A DNA stretch of 12,557 bases, from NCBI GenBank assembly GCA_964617245.1, contig CAZTWF010000091.1, forward strand, positions 1 to 12,557, given 5' to 3'. The notes below the pieces were generated by a model that saw only the letters and a program-made list of their open reading frames with translations, was not told the DNA's origin and searched no databases. Numbering within the stretch: the stretch's first letter is position 1; each line of letters starts with the position of its first letter. The stretch comes from WYZ-LMO11 sp964617245. GTDB taxonomy: Archaea; Thermoproteota; Methanomethylicia; Methanomethylicales; Methanomethylicaceae. Shown in pieces: positions 1 through 6,536 of this stretch. The position numbers and the translations under genes were made by a program.

Positions 1-47
1 TAAATTTCATTTAAATCATTAATATTTGCTTTTCTTATTTTTATCAT
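1..47 (-). CDS. N-terminus of a probable GNAT-family acetyltransferase (partial)
   Basis: A minus-strand ATG at 47-45 opens a frame that stays open to the window edge and gives MIKIRKANINDLNEI. This matches the usual first strand and turn of RimI-like GNAT N-acetyltransferases, where an I-x-I-R-x-A strand is followed by an acidic D-L-x-E-I helix start. It is divergent from pelota, with 40 bases between the two starts. Only 15 residues are visible, so the acetyl-CoA binding motif cannot be checked and the substrate (protein N-terminus or something else) is unknown. No Shine-Dalgarno is seen, so a leaderless or short-leader transcript is likely. The call rests on N-terminal pattern alone. Confidence 0.5.
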   Translation of the reverse strand, partial: MIKIRKANINDLNEI

Positions 48-87
48 ATTTAAATTTAAGTAGAAGAAGTTAATTTCTTTTATAATA
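48..87. promoter_or_regulatory. Divergent promoter region between the GNAT gene and pelota
   Basis: These 40 AT-rich bases separate two divergent starts. A TATA-like ATTTAAATTTA run at about 49-59 lies roughly 30 bases before the pelota ATG. On the other strand TTATTATAAAA at about 77-87 lies at a similar distance from the GNAT ATG. Neither gene has a Shine-Dalgarno. The arrangement suggests face-to-face archaeal promoters giving leaderless or very short leaders. This is inference from spacing only. Confidence 0.4.
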
Positions 88-1155
88 ATGCGTATAATAG
101 AAAAAGATCTTAAGAATAAAACAATTGAAATTGAAGTAGAAGATACTGAAGATATGTGGCATTTATATAATCTAATAGATATAGGAGATAATATTTGTGG
201 ATATACTACAAGAGAAATAAGAATAGCTAAAGGTAATGGAACTGAAGAACGTTGTGGAAGAAGAAGAATTTACTTATGTATTGAAGTAGAAGATATCTAT
301 TTTCAAAGTTTTACTGAAAATTTAAGAATTCATGGAAAAATAATTTCATGTCCTGATGATATTTTTATTAAAGGTTTATATCATACTTTTTCAGTAAAAA
401 TAGGAGATAGATTAAAAATAATAAAGAAGACTTGGCTTTCTTTTCATGAAGAAAGATTATCTCTTGCCGAGAAAAAAGAAAGAAAAAATGCAATTATTAT
501 TACTATTGATGAAGAAAATGCTGAAATATTCTTAGTAAAAGATTATTATTTAAATCATTATATGAGTATTTCTTCTCATATATCTGGAAAATATTTAGAA
601 AATAATAAAAGATCTTCTGAAAGATTAAAGTATTTAAATAATATTACAAAAGAAATAATGAGATTATTAGAAAAAGAAGAATATTATGTTATAATAGGAG
701 GTCCTGGATTTACAAAAAATGATTTATTTTCAATTTTAAAAGATAAAAATATAAAAGTAATTATTGAAGAAGCTTCTTCAGTTGGTCCATCTGGTGCAAG
801 AGAAATATTAAAACGTGGTATACTTTTAAAAATTTTTAAAGAATCTAGATTATTAAGAGATATAAAACTTATAGATGAATTACTTTTTAGATTAGCAAAA
901 AAACCAAATTTAGTCACGTATGGTATAGAAGAAGTAAAAAGAGCAGTAGAACAAGGAGCAATAGATTCTCTTTTGATTTCTGATAAATTATTCAAAAATC
1001 TAAATATAAATGAAAAACTTATCATAGAGGAAATTTGTAAAAAAGTAGAAAATTATGGAGGAAAAGTTTACTTTATAGGTAGTGAACATGAAAAAGGAAT
1101 TCAATTTTTTAATTTAGGTGGAATTGCTGCATTTTTAAGATTTCCTATAAGTTAA
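88..1155 (+). CDS. pelA: Pelota (Dom34), mRNA surveillance and ribosome rescue factor
   Basis: Archaeal pelota enters the A site of stalled ribosomes and, with an aEF1A-type GTPase and ABCE1, splits them. The 355 residues are full length for the archaeal family. The N-terminal Sm-like domain (about 1-130) opens with the characteristic basic/acidic start and an EDMWHLYNLI segment. The central eRF1-like domain (about 133-260) contains IIGGPGFTK (202-210) and the pelota-type EEASSVGPSG segment (227-236). The C-terminal domain (about 262-355) carries the TYGIEEVKRAVEQGAID signature. There is no GGQ motif, which separates it from the release factor aRF1. It is the sole plus-strand gene here, and its last 11 bases overlap the 3' end of the convergent radical SAM gene. 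No Shine-Dalgarno precedes the ATG. Confidence 0.95.
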   Translation: MRIIEKDLKNKTIEIEVEDTEDMWHLYNLIDIGDNICGYTTREIRIAKGNGTEERCGRRRIYLCIEVEDIYFQSFTENLRIHGKIISCPDDIFIKGLYHTFSVKIGDRLKIIKKTWLSFHEERLSLAEKKERKNAIIITIDEENAEIFLVKDYYLNHYMSISSHISGKYLENNKRSSERLKYLNNITKEIMRLLEKEEYYVIIGGPGFTKNDLFSILKDKNIKVIIEEASSVGPSGAREILKRGILLKIFKESRLLRDIKLIDELLFRLAKKPNLVTYGIEEVKRAVEQGAIDSLLISDKLFKNLNINEKLIIEEICKKVENYGGKVYFIGSEHEKGIQFFNLGGIAAFLRFPIS

Positions 1156-2170
1156 TTTCAGCAATTTTTTCTCTATTCACTGTTGGCAATTCCTTTACAT
1201 ATATCAATCTATAATTTGGTATCCTCTCTAAAATTTTTTCTAAATATTTTCTAGATATCTCTAAATATTTTCCATCATTAGAAATTCCTATCATTATTGG
1301 TGGTATATTTAATTCTTTTAATAATTTTCTTCTTAATTCATTTGCATTATTACATTCTATCATAAATTTTCCAATTAATCCTTCTTCAATTTTCTCTTCA
1401 TAAGCTCTTATAATATTTTCTCTTCTTCTTAATATTCTCATTTTAAATTGAAATCTATCTTTTTTAATAATAGAACAATAATGAATATTTAGTTCTATAC
1501 CTTGGTTTTTTGCCCATTCTATAATTCTTAATGCAAGTTCTTCACTTTCCTTTATAGATTTATCATATTCAAATCCTCTTTCTTTTAATTGTAAAGCATT
1601 AGTTGGAGTAAATTCAAGTTGATTTATATTCAAAAAATCAACTTTTATTTTTTCTAAAAGAAGAATTAATTTCTTTATTTCTTCTTCATTATTAGGTATA
1701 GCTGGAATTTCTACTCCTGTAGAAATTCCAATATTTATTGCATTTTCTATTCCTTTTATTATTTTAAATGAATGAAATCTTAATTCATCTAATCCTTTAT
1801 TTTTTAATTCTTTTAAATTATCTATACTTGCATACATTCCATTTGTATATAAATGAATATGATGATTTTTTCCAAAATAATCTTTTAATAATTTTATATA
1901 TTTTAATGTTCTATTTAATTTTAATAAAGGATCTCCTCCTGTTATACCAGTTCCTTCTGCATTAATTGCTTTTGCTTCTAATAATACTTCTAATTCTTTT
2001 TTTACTAAAATTTCATCTGCATAAATAACATCTTTTCCTTTTCTATTATTACTTAAAGGACAATAATAACATTTTCCTTCACATAATCCTGTTATGAATA
2101 ATACAAGTTTTCCTCCTCTAAGACAAATTTCACATCCTTTTGGCAATTCTCCATAAATATCATTATACAA
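1145..2170 (-). CDS. Radical SAM protein, COG2108-like (PFL-activating-enzyme related)
   Basis: A 341-residue archaeal radical SAM enzyme of unknown substrate. The 4Fe-4S/SAM motif CxxxCxxC is at C30, C34 and C37 (C-EGK-C-YY-C). A GGDP version of the GGE SAM-binding motif is at 78-81. A second, earlier pair, C13 and C16 (GCEIC), and later cysteines C222 (HYCS) and C263 could bind another metal or cluster, which is inference. The start is TTG at 2170, supported by an AGAGGTAG Shine-Dalgarno five bases upstream and by the family-like GCEICLRGGK opening; no in-frame ATG fits. It is the last gene of the minus-strand operon, overlapping the nucleotidyltransferase stop by 8 bases and the pelota 3' end by 11. 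The family resembles pyruvate formate-lyase activases, but no glycyl radical enzyme is present here. Confidence 0.85.
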   Translation of the reverse strand: MYNDIYGELPKGCEICLRGGKLVLFITGLCEGKCYYCPLSNNRKGKDVIYADEILVKKELEVLLEAKAINAEGTGITGGDPLLKLNRTLKYIKLLKDYFGKNHHIHLYTNGMYASIDNLKELKNKGLDELRFHSFKIIKGIENAINIGISTGVEIPAIPNNEEEIKKLILLLEKIKVDFLNINQLEFTPTNALQLKERGFEYDKSIKESEELALRIIEWAKNQGIELNIHYCSIIKKDRFQFKMRILRRRENIIRAYEEKIEEGLIGKFMIECNNANELRRKLLKELNIPPIMIGISNDGKYLEISRKYLEKILERIPNYRLIYVKELPTVNREKIAEINL

Positions 2171-2885
2171 GTGTACTACCTCTTTTTGAAATTAATCTTT
2201 TTAAATTTGGATCTCTTTCTATTCTTTCTTTTAATACTTCTTCAAAAGTTTCATTATCATTTAATTCTTTTTTAAAGTATATTCCACTTCTTCCAATTTC
2301 ATCTCTTCTTTTTAAGACTCTTATTCTTTCCATTATAGTCTCTAAACTAATATCTAAAATTTTTGAAGCTTCTAAAGCATTATAAATTACAGAATATTCA
2401 TAATGACCATAATTTGTAGGTATTATTAACATTAATCTCTTATCAATACCAGGTACTCTTTTTTTCAATTTCAATTCTTCAAATCCTATTTTTCCTCCAA
2501 ATTTATAAAATTCTAATTCTCTTTGTCTTAAAGGAATAAGAGGAAATGTTATTTTTGTTTTTTCATCAATATATATGATTGCTTTTACTGTATGATTTGG
2601 TGTAGCTTGTGTTATTTCTCTTTTTATTATTTGATATTTTCCATCTAATATTGCTCTTTCTATAATATAAGAAGGCATTACTTCAGGAATAAATATATCA
2701 ATATCACTTTTTTTATTTACATCTCCACGAGCAATACTTCCATGAACTATTGATTCTATTCCTACTTTTTCTAATAAAGTCATTATTTCTATTGCTTTAC
2801 TTCTCAAATCATCAAGTAATTTCCATCTTTCTTGACTATAAACAACTTCTCTTACTGAATATATTGGCTCTATTTTCTTTGCCAT
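2163..2885 (-). CDS. Predicted nucleotidyltransferase, COG2413-like
   Basis: A 240-residue protein with a minimal pol-beta-type nucleotidyltransferase core. The signature is HGSIARGDVNKKSDIDIFI at about 48-66: G49-S50 as the phosphate-binding GS, and D61 and D63 as the first two metal-binding aspartates of SDIDIF. A candidate third carboxylate is D107 in the strand IIYIDE. The C-terminal half (about 115-240) is a conserved archaeal extension seen in this COG and not in minimal MNT toxins. It includes a GIDKRLMLIIP strand and a helical, basic segment rich in R/K (about 186-240). Substrate and nucleotide are unknown. It starts one base beyond the cutA stop and overlaps the radical SAM start by 8 bases, so it is almost certainly co-transcribed and translationally coupled. 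No HEPN partner is next to it, which argues against a HEPN-MNT toxin-antitoxin pair. Confidence 0.8.
   Translation of the reverse strand: MAKKIEPIYSVREVVYSQERWKLLDDLRSKAIEIMTLLEKVGIESIVHGSIARGDVNKKSDIDIFIPEVMPSYIIERAILDGKYQIIKREITQATPNHTVKAIIYIDEKTKITFPLIPLRQRELEFYKFGGKIGFEELKLKKRVPGIDKRLMLIIPTNYGHYEYSVIYNALEASKILDISLETIMERIRVLKRRDEIGRSGIYFKKELNDNETFEEVLKERIERDPNLKRLISKRGSTLV
2176..2183 (-). promoter_or_regulatory. Shine-Dalgarno deciding the TTG start of the radical SAM gene
   Basis: On the minus strand AGAGGTAG precedes the TTG codon at 2170-2168 with five bases between. It lies inside the 3' end of the upstream nucleotidyltransferase gene, as expected for translationally coupled genes. 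It is the main reason for accepting a TTG start. Confidence 0.65.
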
Positions 2886-2886
2886 A

Positions 2887-3198
2887 TTATCTCAAAACTT
2901 CATATAACCAATTAAGATAATCCTCAGATCCTCCACTTAAATTTATCCATATAATCTCTGGCACTTGATAGCTATGAATTTCTTTTACTCTTTTTATAAT
3001 ATCATTAATTTTATTTGTAATAGTTTTAATAATTAATAAACATTCTTCAGCTTTATCAATTTCTCCTTTCCACCAAAAATATGATTTTATATCTTTTATT
3101 ATATTTACACACGCAACAAGTTTTTCTTCTAATAATTTCTTTGCAATTCTTTTAGCCTCATCTTCATTTCCTACAGTTATAAAAACTATTGAATACAT
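2887..3198 (-). CDS. cutA: CutA divalent-cation tolerance protein
   Basis: A 103-residue CutA1 protein, the usual length for this small trimeric PII-like fold. Diagnostic segments are ACVNII (29-34), SYFWWKGEI (39-47), EECLLIIKT, HSYQVPEIIW (75-84) and the closing YLNWLYEVL. CutA binds divalent metals such as copper and was named from E. coli copper tolerance; its real physiological role is not settled. It is the first gene of a minus-strand operon with a nucleotidyltransferase and a radical SAM protein, and the next ATG follows one base after its stop. There is no clear Shine-Dalgarno, so it may be leaderless from an AT-rich promoter in 3199-3241. Confidence 0.93.
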   Translation of the reverse strand: MYSIVFITVGNEDEAKRIAKKLLEEKLVACVNIIKDIKSYFWWKGEIDKAEECLLIIKTITNKINDIIKRVKEIHSYQVPEIIWINLSGGSEDYLNWLYEVLR

Positions 3199-3307
3199 TT
3201 TGATTCAAATTTTTATTATAGGTAGTAATTAAAATATTTTGCTTTTTTTGAAAATAAAATATAAAAATAGAAAAAATTAAATTATATCAAAAAATAATGG
3301 GATACTA
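3199..3307. promoter_or_regulatory. Divergent intergenic region between cutA and the S2P protease
   Basis: These 109 bases are almost entirely A/T. For the plus strand a TATA-like AAATTATAT run at about 3278-3286 sits close to 26 bases before the protease ATG at 3308, which predicts a leaderless transcript. For cutA, TATA-like stretches exist at about 3211-3221 and 3229-3241 but none is clearly placed. A three-codon reading frame (3297-3308) ends in a TAATG overlap with the protease start. Confidence 0.4.
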
Positions 3308-4474
3308 ATGAATGAGTGGATTATTTTCCTTATGCTAGTAATATCATTTTGGTCTATTATGATTATGGCTAAGAATTTTCTTCCAAAGAGTATAGAAGTT
3401 AAACCTTTTTATATAATGTGGAAAACAACTAGATTTAATAAATTTATAGATAATATGGCAAGTAAATGGAAATTCTTTTGGAAAGTAATTTTCAATATAG
3501 GTATTGCTATGAGTATAGGAGGCTCAATTTATATTACCTATATATTAGCTAAAAATTTATTTTTATTATTTTTTAAAGCAGAAGAAGCTTCTCCAGTTTC
3601 TCTTCTCATACCAGGTATTACTCTTTCTCCAACTCTAAATACTCTATTCTTCTTTAGTATTGCTATTATCATAATAATAGTTTCTCATGAATTATCTCAT
3701 GGAATTATTGCTAGAATAGAAGGAATAAAGATAAAAAGTACAGGTTTGATATTATTAGCAATAATTCCAGGTGCTTTTGTTGAGCCTGATGAAAATGATT
3801 TAAATAATGCTAGAAAATTATCTCAAGCAAGAATTTATGCTGCTGGCTCTACTACTAATATAATTATTGCATTATTTGCTTTATTATTATTATCTAATTT
3901 TCCATTAATTATTTCTCCATTATATGAAACTACATCCTCTGGTGTAATGATAACTGGAATTGTTCCTAATTCTCCTGCAGATGGAAATTTAAATAATTGG
4001 GATGTAATAATTAAGATCAATAATAAAGAAATAAATAATATTAATGATTTAGAAAAAATTTTAAAGACAATTCCACCAAATTCTATGGCAAATATAACCA
4101 TAATTAGAGGAAATGAAATTAAAGATTTATCAATTATTCTTGGAAAATCTCCTACTTCAACTTCATCTTATATTGGAGTTTATATATATCCTTATTTTAA
4201 ACCTAAGTTTTTCTTTATTCCATCATTTATTCCATTTTATTTATCTAATTCTCTTAATTGGATATACTTTTTATCTCTTAATATTGGTTTAATAAATTTA
4301 ATGCCCATACCTGGTTTAGATGGTGATAAATTAGCTAATACTATTTTGAAATTCTTATTTAAAAATGGTTTTGGCTTAAAAATTTCTCAAATAATAAGAT
4401 TTATATGTTTGATGATATTAATACTTAATATCTCTATGAGTTTTATAATATTTCCATCATTTAAATTTGGATAA
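3308..4474 (+). CDS. Site-2 protease-like membrane metalloprotease with PDZ domain (M50 family)
   Basis: A 388-residue intramembrane zinc protease. The zinc-binding HELSH motif is at 127-131 inside a hydrophobic segment (about 112-134). The second conserved site, NLMPIPGLDGD (330-340), supplies the third zinc ligand, D338. Between them lies a PDZ-like domain (about 210-285: GVMITGIVPNSPADGNL, then DVIIKINNKEI and a VTI-like strand) of the kind that screens trimmed substrates. Hydrophobic segments are at about 5-20, 62-88, 112-134, 145-157, 183-203, 318-335 and 364-384. Family members cut membrane-anchored regulators or clear signal peptides; no anti-sigma-like substrate is encoded nearby. The TtuA-like gene starts 20 bases downstream and is probably in the same transcript. 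Confidence 0.9.
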   Translation: MNEWIIFLMLVISFWSIMIMAKNFLPKSIEVKPFYIMWKTTRFNKFIDNMASKWKFFWKVIFNIGIAMSIGGSIYITYILAKNLFLLFFKAEEASPVSLLIPGITLSPTLNTLFFFSIAIIIIIVSHELSHGIIARIEGIKIKSTGLILLAIIPGAFVEPDENDLNNARKLSQARIYAAGSTTNIIIALFALLLLSNFPLIISPLYETTSSGVMITGIVPNSPADGNLNNWDVIIKINNKEINNINDLEKILKTIPPNSMANITIIRGNEIKDLSIILGKSPTSTSSYIGVYIYPYFKPKFFFIPSFIPFYLSNSLNWIYFLSLNIGLINLMPIPGLDGDKLANTILKFLFKNGFGLKISQIIRFICLMILILNISMSFIIFPSFKFG

Positions 4475-4482
4475 TAATTTAT

Positions 4483-4490
4483 GAGGTGAT
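4483..4490 (+). promoter_or_regulatory. Shine-Dalgarno of the tRNA thiolase, supporting a TTG start
   Basis: GAGGTGAT, a full match to the archaeal anti-Shine-Dalgarno, lies four bases before TTG at 4495. There is no in-frame ATG before the N-terminal zinc cysteines, so this site decides the start. The same octamer precedes mtnA on the other strand. Confidence 0.75.
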
Positions 4491-4494
4491 ATAA

Positions 4495-5415
4495 TTGTAT
4501 TGTAGATGTGGAAAAGAAGGTTTTTATTATAGAAGACATTCAGGAGAAATATTATGTAAAAAATGTTTTATAAGAAGTATTGAACGTACAGTATTTAAAA
4601 CTATTAAAAGAGAAAAATTATTTGAACCTAATGATAGAATAATGATAGCATTATCAGGAGGAAAAGATAGTCTTACTCTTTTATATATATTAAATAAAAT
4701 AGAGAGAAAATATGGTTGTAAATTATTTGCTATTACAATTGATGAAGGTGTATCAGGATATAGAGAAGAAGGAATTAATATTTCAAAAAGAATAACTCAA
4801 TCTCTAGGCATAGAACATCATATTTTAACATTTAAAGAATATTATGGATATACTCTTGAAGAAATCTGTAATATAGCATCATCAAAAGGAATAAAATTAC
4901 TTGGTTGTACTTTTTGTGGTATATTAAGAAGAAGATTAATAAATAAAGCAGCTATAATCTTTAAAGCAACAAAAGTTGCTACAGGTCATAATCTTGATGA
5001 TGAAGCACAAACTATTTTAATAAATCTTATTAGAGGAGATATTTCTAAAATGATAAGACTTGGAATAAAACCAATTAAACAAAGAGAAGGCTTTATTCCA
5101 AGAGTTAAACCCTTAAGATATATACCTGAAAAAGAAATTGCTATATATGCATATTTAATTGGATTTCCATTATATGAAAAAGAATGTCCATATGTACATA
5201 CATCATTAAGAGATGAAATAAGAAATATATTAAATGATATAGAAAATAGACATCCTGGAACAAAATTCTCTATTGTTAGAGCTACTGATAAATTATCAAT
5301 ATTATTAAAGGATTATATTGGAGAAGTAAAATATTGTATTAAATGTGGAAATCCTTCTGGTAAGGATATTTGTAGAACTTGTGAAATATTATCTATGATA
5401 GGAATAAGTTATTAA
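4495..5415 (+). CDS. tRNA 2-thiouridine synthase, TtuA/Ncs6 family
   Basis: A 306-residue adenylating tRNA thiolase. It activates uridine C2 with ATP, then inserts sulfur to make 2-thiouridine (U34 for Ncs6-like enzymes, T54 for TtuA). The ATP-pyrophosphatase loop SGGKDS is at 54-59 and the GHNLDDEAQT helix at 164-173. C138 and C141 (GCTFCG) with C231 (KECPY) match the three cysteines that hold the 4Fe-4S cluster in TtuA enzymes. An N-terminal zinc finger uses C3, C5, C21 and C24, and a C-terminal one C281, C284, C293 and C296. The TTG start is needed to include C3 and C5 and has a strong Shine-Dalgarno. The sulfur carrier (Urm1/SAMP-like) is not in the window. Position 34 versus 54 cannot be decided from sequence alone; a thermophile would have use for s2T54. 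Confidence 0.9.
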   Translation: MYCRCGKEGFYYRRHSGEILCKKCFIRSIERTVFKTIKREKLFEPNDRIMIALSGGKDSLTLLYILNKIERKYGCKLFAITIDEGVSGYREEGINISKRITQSLGIEHHILTFKEYYGYTLEEICNIASSKGIKLLGCTFCGILRRRLINKAAIIFKATKVATGHNLDDEAQTILINLIRGDISKMIRLGIKPIKQREGFIPRVKPLRYIPEKEIAIYAYLIGFPLYEKECPYVHTSLRDEIRNILNDIENRHPGTKFSIVRATDKLSILLKDYIGEVKYCIKCGNPSGKDICRTCEILSMIGISY

Positions 5416-5439
5416 GTTTCTTTTTCCTTATTATCAATT

Positions 5440-5760
5440 GGTGCGGCAGGGAGGGTCGGGGGGCTCGGCCTCCCCTGTAACTACAAACGGTCGTCATGGT
5501 AGGACCAGTAACCCCAAGGGCGGTGGTTCCATCCTCTTGAGTTAGTATAACTGACGTAGAAGTCTCGCCCCACGGGAGTGTCGGAGCAGGGCAATTCCAT
5601 TCGGAGGAATGGAATCCCTGTATACTGGACGAACCGGGTTAGGCCCGGAAGGGAGCGGCCCTAAGTCCAGACGGCACTGTTCGTGGGATAACGGGATGGA
5701 TGTCAGTTATACTAAACTCAAGAGGATAAGGGCCATCCACCTTGGGGAGCTGCCGCACCG
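5440..5760 (+). ncRNA. ffs: Archaeal signal recognition particle 7S RNA
   Basis: A GC-rich RNA of about 320 nt. The ends close in a perfect ten-base helix 1: GGTGCGGCAG at 5440-5449 pairs with CTGCCGCACC at 5750-5759. The Alu domain has the conserved UGUAA at 5476-5480. Helix 5 is long: 5512-5555 pairs with about 5702-5747, including TTAGTATAACTGAC with GTCAGTTATACTAA. Helix 6 (about 5588-5620) carries a GGAG tetraloop at 5603-5606, the SRP19 contact. Helix 8 (5625-5670, closed by CTGGAC/GTCCAG) holds the SRP54-binding internal loop and a GGAA tetraloop at 5647-5650. With SRP19 and SRP54 it directs membrane and secreted proteins to the translocon. A T-run follows at 5764-5769. The promoter is unclear: a weak TTATTAAG at about 5409-5416, overlapping the thiolase stop, lies at the right distance. 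Confidence 0.96.
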
Positions 5761-5763
5761 TAA

Positions 5764-5769
5764 TTTTTT
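5764..5769 (+). terminator. T-run terminator after SRP RNA
   Basis: Six consecutive T on the plus strand begin four bases after the end of SRP RNA helix 1. Archaeal RNA polymerase terminates at such runs without needing a hairpin. The regulator gene starts 38 bases later, so readthrough could still feed it. Confidence 0.5.
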
Positions 5770-5807
5770 AAATTTAAATATTCTAATTAAAATATTTGGT
5801 GTGAAAT

Positions 5808-6536
5808 TTGAATTTTAAAAATAAGTATGATCAAGTAAAAATTCAAATTGAAGCTGTAGAGCTTTTAAGATTAGCAAAAGAAAAATATAGTTATCAGGAA
5901 TTAATGAATTTAACAGGTATTCCCATAACTGTTTTGAATAGATATATTAAAGGACATATACTTCCCAATCCAGAGAGAGCAATATCTATATTAAATTCTA
6001 TTGAAAAAGCATTTGATATTTCTAATTATATAAAAGAAAAAATAGAATTTAATGAAGATGGTCTTTTAGATAATACTAAGATTATTGGAGATACTATTCT
6101 TCTAAGATATATTGCTAATCATATTGTTAGAAGATTAGCAGGAAAAAGAATTAGTAAAGTTCTTACAATAGCTGTAGATGGAATACCTTTAGCAACACAT
6201 ATTGCAAATACTTTTGGTGTTCCATTAGTATATGCAAAAAAAGAAAAAGAAGTTGGTGTTTCTAGTTTTATTGAAGAAACATATACATTAACTGGTTTTG
6301 GTATTCAGGTATCTCTTTACTTACCAAAAGGTCTTATAGAAAGAAAAGATAGTATTTTAATTACTGATGATATCATAAGATCTGGAGAACAAATAAAAGC
6401 AATTATAAATATGATTAAAAAAATAGGAGCTAATATAGCTGCTATATTTGTTTTAATAACAGTTGGAGATAAATGGAAAAAAGAACTTGAAGATTATCAA
6501 GTATATTCTTTAGTAAACTTATCTGAAAAATCATAA
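5808..6536 (+). CDS. HTH-phosphoribosyltransferase transcription regulator, GfcR-like (COG0856)
   Basis: A 242-residue protein with an N-terminal helix-turn-helix (about 25-58: YSYQELMNLTGIPITVLNRYIKG, split as helix, turn, recognition helix) and a C-terminal type I PRTase domain (about 88-235). The PRPP-binding loop ILITDDIIRSGEQ (183-195) keeps the two acidic residues and the SG turn. The AVDGIPLATHIANTFGVPL segment (122-140) forms the PP-loop region. The family is often misnamed orotate phosphoribosyltransferase; in haloarchaea GfcR regulates sugar catabolism. The target and effector here are unknown. The start is TTG at 5808, since the upstream in-frame codon is a stop; a GGTGTGA Shine-Dalgarno-like stretch (5798-5804) precedes it. 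The 3' end overlaps the convergent mtnA by 40 bases. Confidence 0.85.
   Translation: MNFKNKYDQVKIQIEAVELLRLAKEKYSYQELMNLTGIPITVLNRYIKGHILPNPERAISILNSIEKAFDISNYIKEKIEFNEDGLLDNTKIIGDTILLRYIANHIVRRLAGKRISKVLTIAVDGIPLATHIANTFGVPLVYAKKEKEVGVSSFIEETYTLTGFGIQVSLYLPKGLIERKDSILITDDIIRSGEQIKAIINMIKKIGANIAAIFVLITVGDKWKKELEDYQVYSLVNLSEKS

Noticed and set aside
684..1025. Open minus-strand frame of 113 codons
   Set aside because: It lies entirely antisense to the conserved central and C-terminal domains of pelota and has no ribosome-binding site; its low-complexity Ser/Phe/Asn content is what the complement of AT-rich coding DNA gives.
1768..1965. Open plus-strand frame of 65 codons
   Set aside because: It is antisense to the radical SAM core; its apparent hydrophobic helix is an artefact of T-rich complement sequence.
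2140..2385. Open plus-strand frame of 81 codons
   Set aside because: It is antisense to the nucleotidyltransferase and radical SAM genes, which have clear motifs; there is no family resemblance or start signal.
2163..2885. HEPN-MNT type toxin-antitoxin system based on the nucleotidyltransferase fold
   Set aside because: The protein is longer than minimal MNT proteins, has a conserved C-terminal extension, and no HEPN partner is adjacent.
3835..4101. Open minus-strand frame of 88 codons
   Set aside because: It is antisense to the PDZ region of the site-2 protease, whose frame is firmly supported.
5609..5818. Open frame of 69 codons on the plus strand
   Set aside because: It lies mostly inside the folded 3' half of the SRP RNA (helices 6, 8 and 5), and its composition follows the RNA, not the local codon use.
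5808..6536. Orotate phosphoribosyltransferase (pyrE)
   Set aside because: The N-terminal helix-turn-helix and the overall architecture match the regulator family; no pyrimidine genes are adjacent.
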